Made by a program: the position numbers and the translations under genes. From positions 3,467,501 to 3,531,500 of the forward strand of contig NZ_CP042176.1 in assembly GCF_005937885.2 (NCBI RefSeq): DNA of 64,000 nt, written 5' to 3'. This document shows positions 62,971-64,000 of the stretch, one piece after another. Source of the DNA: Bradyrhizobium sp. KBS0727 (lineage in GTDB: Bacteria > Pseudomonadota > Alphaproteobacteria > Rhizobiales > Xanthobacteraceae). The number at the start of each line of letters is the position of its first letter. Position 1 is the first letter of the stretch. Below the pieces are notes generated by a model that saw nothing but the letters and a program-made list of their open reading frames with translations, had not been told where the DNA came from and did no database searches.

Positions 62971-64000
62971 ACATTACCCACGGGCTGCGGCGGGCGTTGC
63001 AGGTCAACCCCGACGGACTGGCGACGGTTTTTGGCGGCCGGCGCCGGAACTGGCGCGAGATCGGCGACCGCGTGGCGCGGCTGGCGTCGGGCTTTCACGC
63101 GCTCGGCGTCAAATCGGGCGACCGTGTCGCGATCCTGTCGCTGAATTCGGATCGTTATCTCGAAGTCTATCTCGCCACCGGCTGGGCCGGCGCCGTCGTG
63201 GTGCCGCTCAACATCCGCTGGAGCCCGCTCGAGAATGAAGACGCGATGCGCGACTGCCGGGCCAACGTGCTGCTGGTCGACAAGGCTTTTGCGGCGATCG
63301 GCGTAGCGCTGACCACAGCCATCGACGGCCTGACCCTGATCTATGCCGACGATGGCGACGTGCCGGCGGGCATGCTCGATTACGAAGCGCTGCTGGAGAA
63401 GCACGATCCGGTGCCGGATGCGATGGCCAGTGCGTCCGATCTCGCCGGGATTTTCTACACCGGCGGCACCACCGGCCGGTCCAAGGGGGTGATGCTCAGC
63501 CACGGCAACCTGATGGCCAATGCGATGAACGCGCTGGCCGAGGGCCTGTTTGGGGGAGGCGCGGTCTATCTGCATGCCGCGCCGATGTTTCATCTCGCCA
63601 ATGGCGCCGCGATGTATTCGATCCTGCTGAGCGGCGGCTCCAACGTCATCGTCTCCGGCTTCACGCCGGAGGGCGTGATGGCGGCGTTCCAGAACGAGCG
63701 CGTCACCGACGTGCTGCTGGTGCCGACCATGATCCAGATCATGGCCGATCATCCCGCACTCGGCTCCTGGGACACATCGAGCGTGAAGAACATCGTCTAT
63801 GGCGCATCGCCGATCAGCGAAGCCGTGCTCGACCGGGCGATGAAAGGTTTTCCGAACGTCCAGTTCACCCAGGCCTATGGCATGACCGAACTGTCGCCGA
63901 TCGCCACGCTGCTGCACTGGAACGAGCATATCGGCGACGGCCGCGCCAAAAACCGTCATCGCTCGGCGGGCCGGGCCTCGCTCGGTTGCGAGGTGCGGAT
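62967..64000 (+). CDS. AMP-dependent acyl-CoA synthetase, 3' end beyond the window
   Basis: 344 visible residues from the ATG at 62967 (overlap ATGA with the TetR stop). Motifs of the ANL superfamily: GIFYTGGTTGRSKGVMLSH as the phosphate loop near residues 164-182, and QAYGMTELSP near 305-314. The C-terminal domain is outside the window. It activates a fatty or aromatic acid to its CoA thioester, the entry step for the divergent beta-oxidation genes. Both arms share the operator at 62183-62215. Confidence 0.9.
   Translation, partial: MNITHGLRRALQVNPDGLATVFGGRRRNWREIGDRVARLASGFHALGVKSGDRVAILSLNSDRYLEVYLATGWAGAVVVPLNIRWSPLENEDAMRDCRANVLLVDKAFAAIGVALTTAIDGLTLIYADDGDVPAGMLDYEALLEKHDPVPDAMASASDLAGIFYTGGTTGRSKGVMLSHGNLMANAMNALAEGLFGGGAVYLHAAPMFHLANGAAMYSILLSGGSNVIVSGFTPEGVMAAFQNERVTDVLLVPTMIQIMADHPALGSWDTSSVKNIVYGASPISEAVLDRAMKGFPNVQFTQAYGMTELSPIATLLHWNEHIGDGRAKNRHRSAGRASLGCEVR

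Overview
The window is high-GC chromosomal DNA from an alphaproteobacterium, most likely Bradyrhizobium or a close relative in the Nitrobacteraceae. The reasons are the 14-gene nuo operon with rhizobial-type extra ORFs, the short alphaproteobacterial ProS, the DUF3551 small secreted proteins, an Omp25/Omp31-like porin, LexA boxes of the GAAC-N7-GAAC / GTTC-N7-GTTC kind, and palindromic repeats of a type common in this group. The genus is inferred from sequence character only.

Layout. 1-1939: 3' part of an autotransporter. 1942-5139: an MFS transporter and a Rieske oxygenase, divergent from a MarR regulator across a strongly repetitive operator region. 5356-21422: the complete nuoA-N operon (respiratory complex I), with three extra genes: an FkbM methyltransferase between nuoD and nuoE, and two small membrane proteins on either side of nuoF. 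21523-24991: birA, RNase J, methylmalonyl-CoA epimerase, a DUF1467 protein and a small secreted protein. 25034-32769: accessory genes (DUF4239 and TAXI proteins, PilZ, a DUF1501/DUF1800 pair, a single-domain globin). 33254-41783: a copper/metal-handling cluster in which two nearly identical DUF2946 genes flank an outer-membrane protein, CopC and CopD, followed by a TonB receptor, a PCuAC chaperone, a YcnI-like protein and a CopC-CopD fusion. 42112-47622: proS, lolCD, three DUF3551 genes and a porin.

47749-51446 is a complete transposon of 3,698 bp. It has perfect 18-bp terminal inverted repeats and an 8-bp target duplication (CACCCTTG). It carries an IS1-type DDE transposase, five passenger genes and a strongly folded non-coding segment. 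It lies directly upstream of a 32-codon membrane peptide gene whose promoter carries two LexA boxes, a likely analogue of the SOS cell-division inhibitor SidA. Next come dnaE and a pseudo-caspase gene. A second copy of the last 84 bp of dnaE follows the pseudo-caspase gene, so that gene appears to have been inserted at the dnaE 3' end.

58109-64000: an acyl-CoA catabolic cluster. A thiolase, two hotdog hydratases, an SDR and an acyl-CoA dehydrogenase run on the minus strand, divergent from a TetR regulator and an acyl-CoA ligase. A perfect TTACCCATGGGTAA palindrome lies between the two arms.

The items most worth following up are the passenger-bearing transposon with its structured segment, the SOS peptide it has landed next to, the dnaE-tail duplication around the pseudo-caspase, and the extra genes inside the nuo operon. 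No tRNA, rRNA or CRISPR array was seen.
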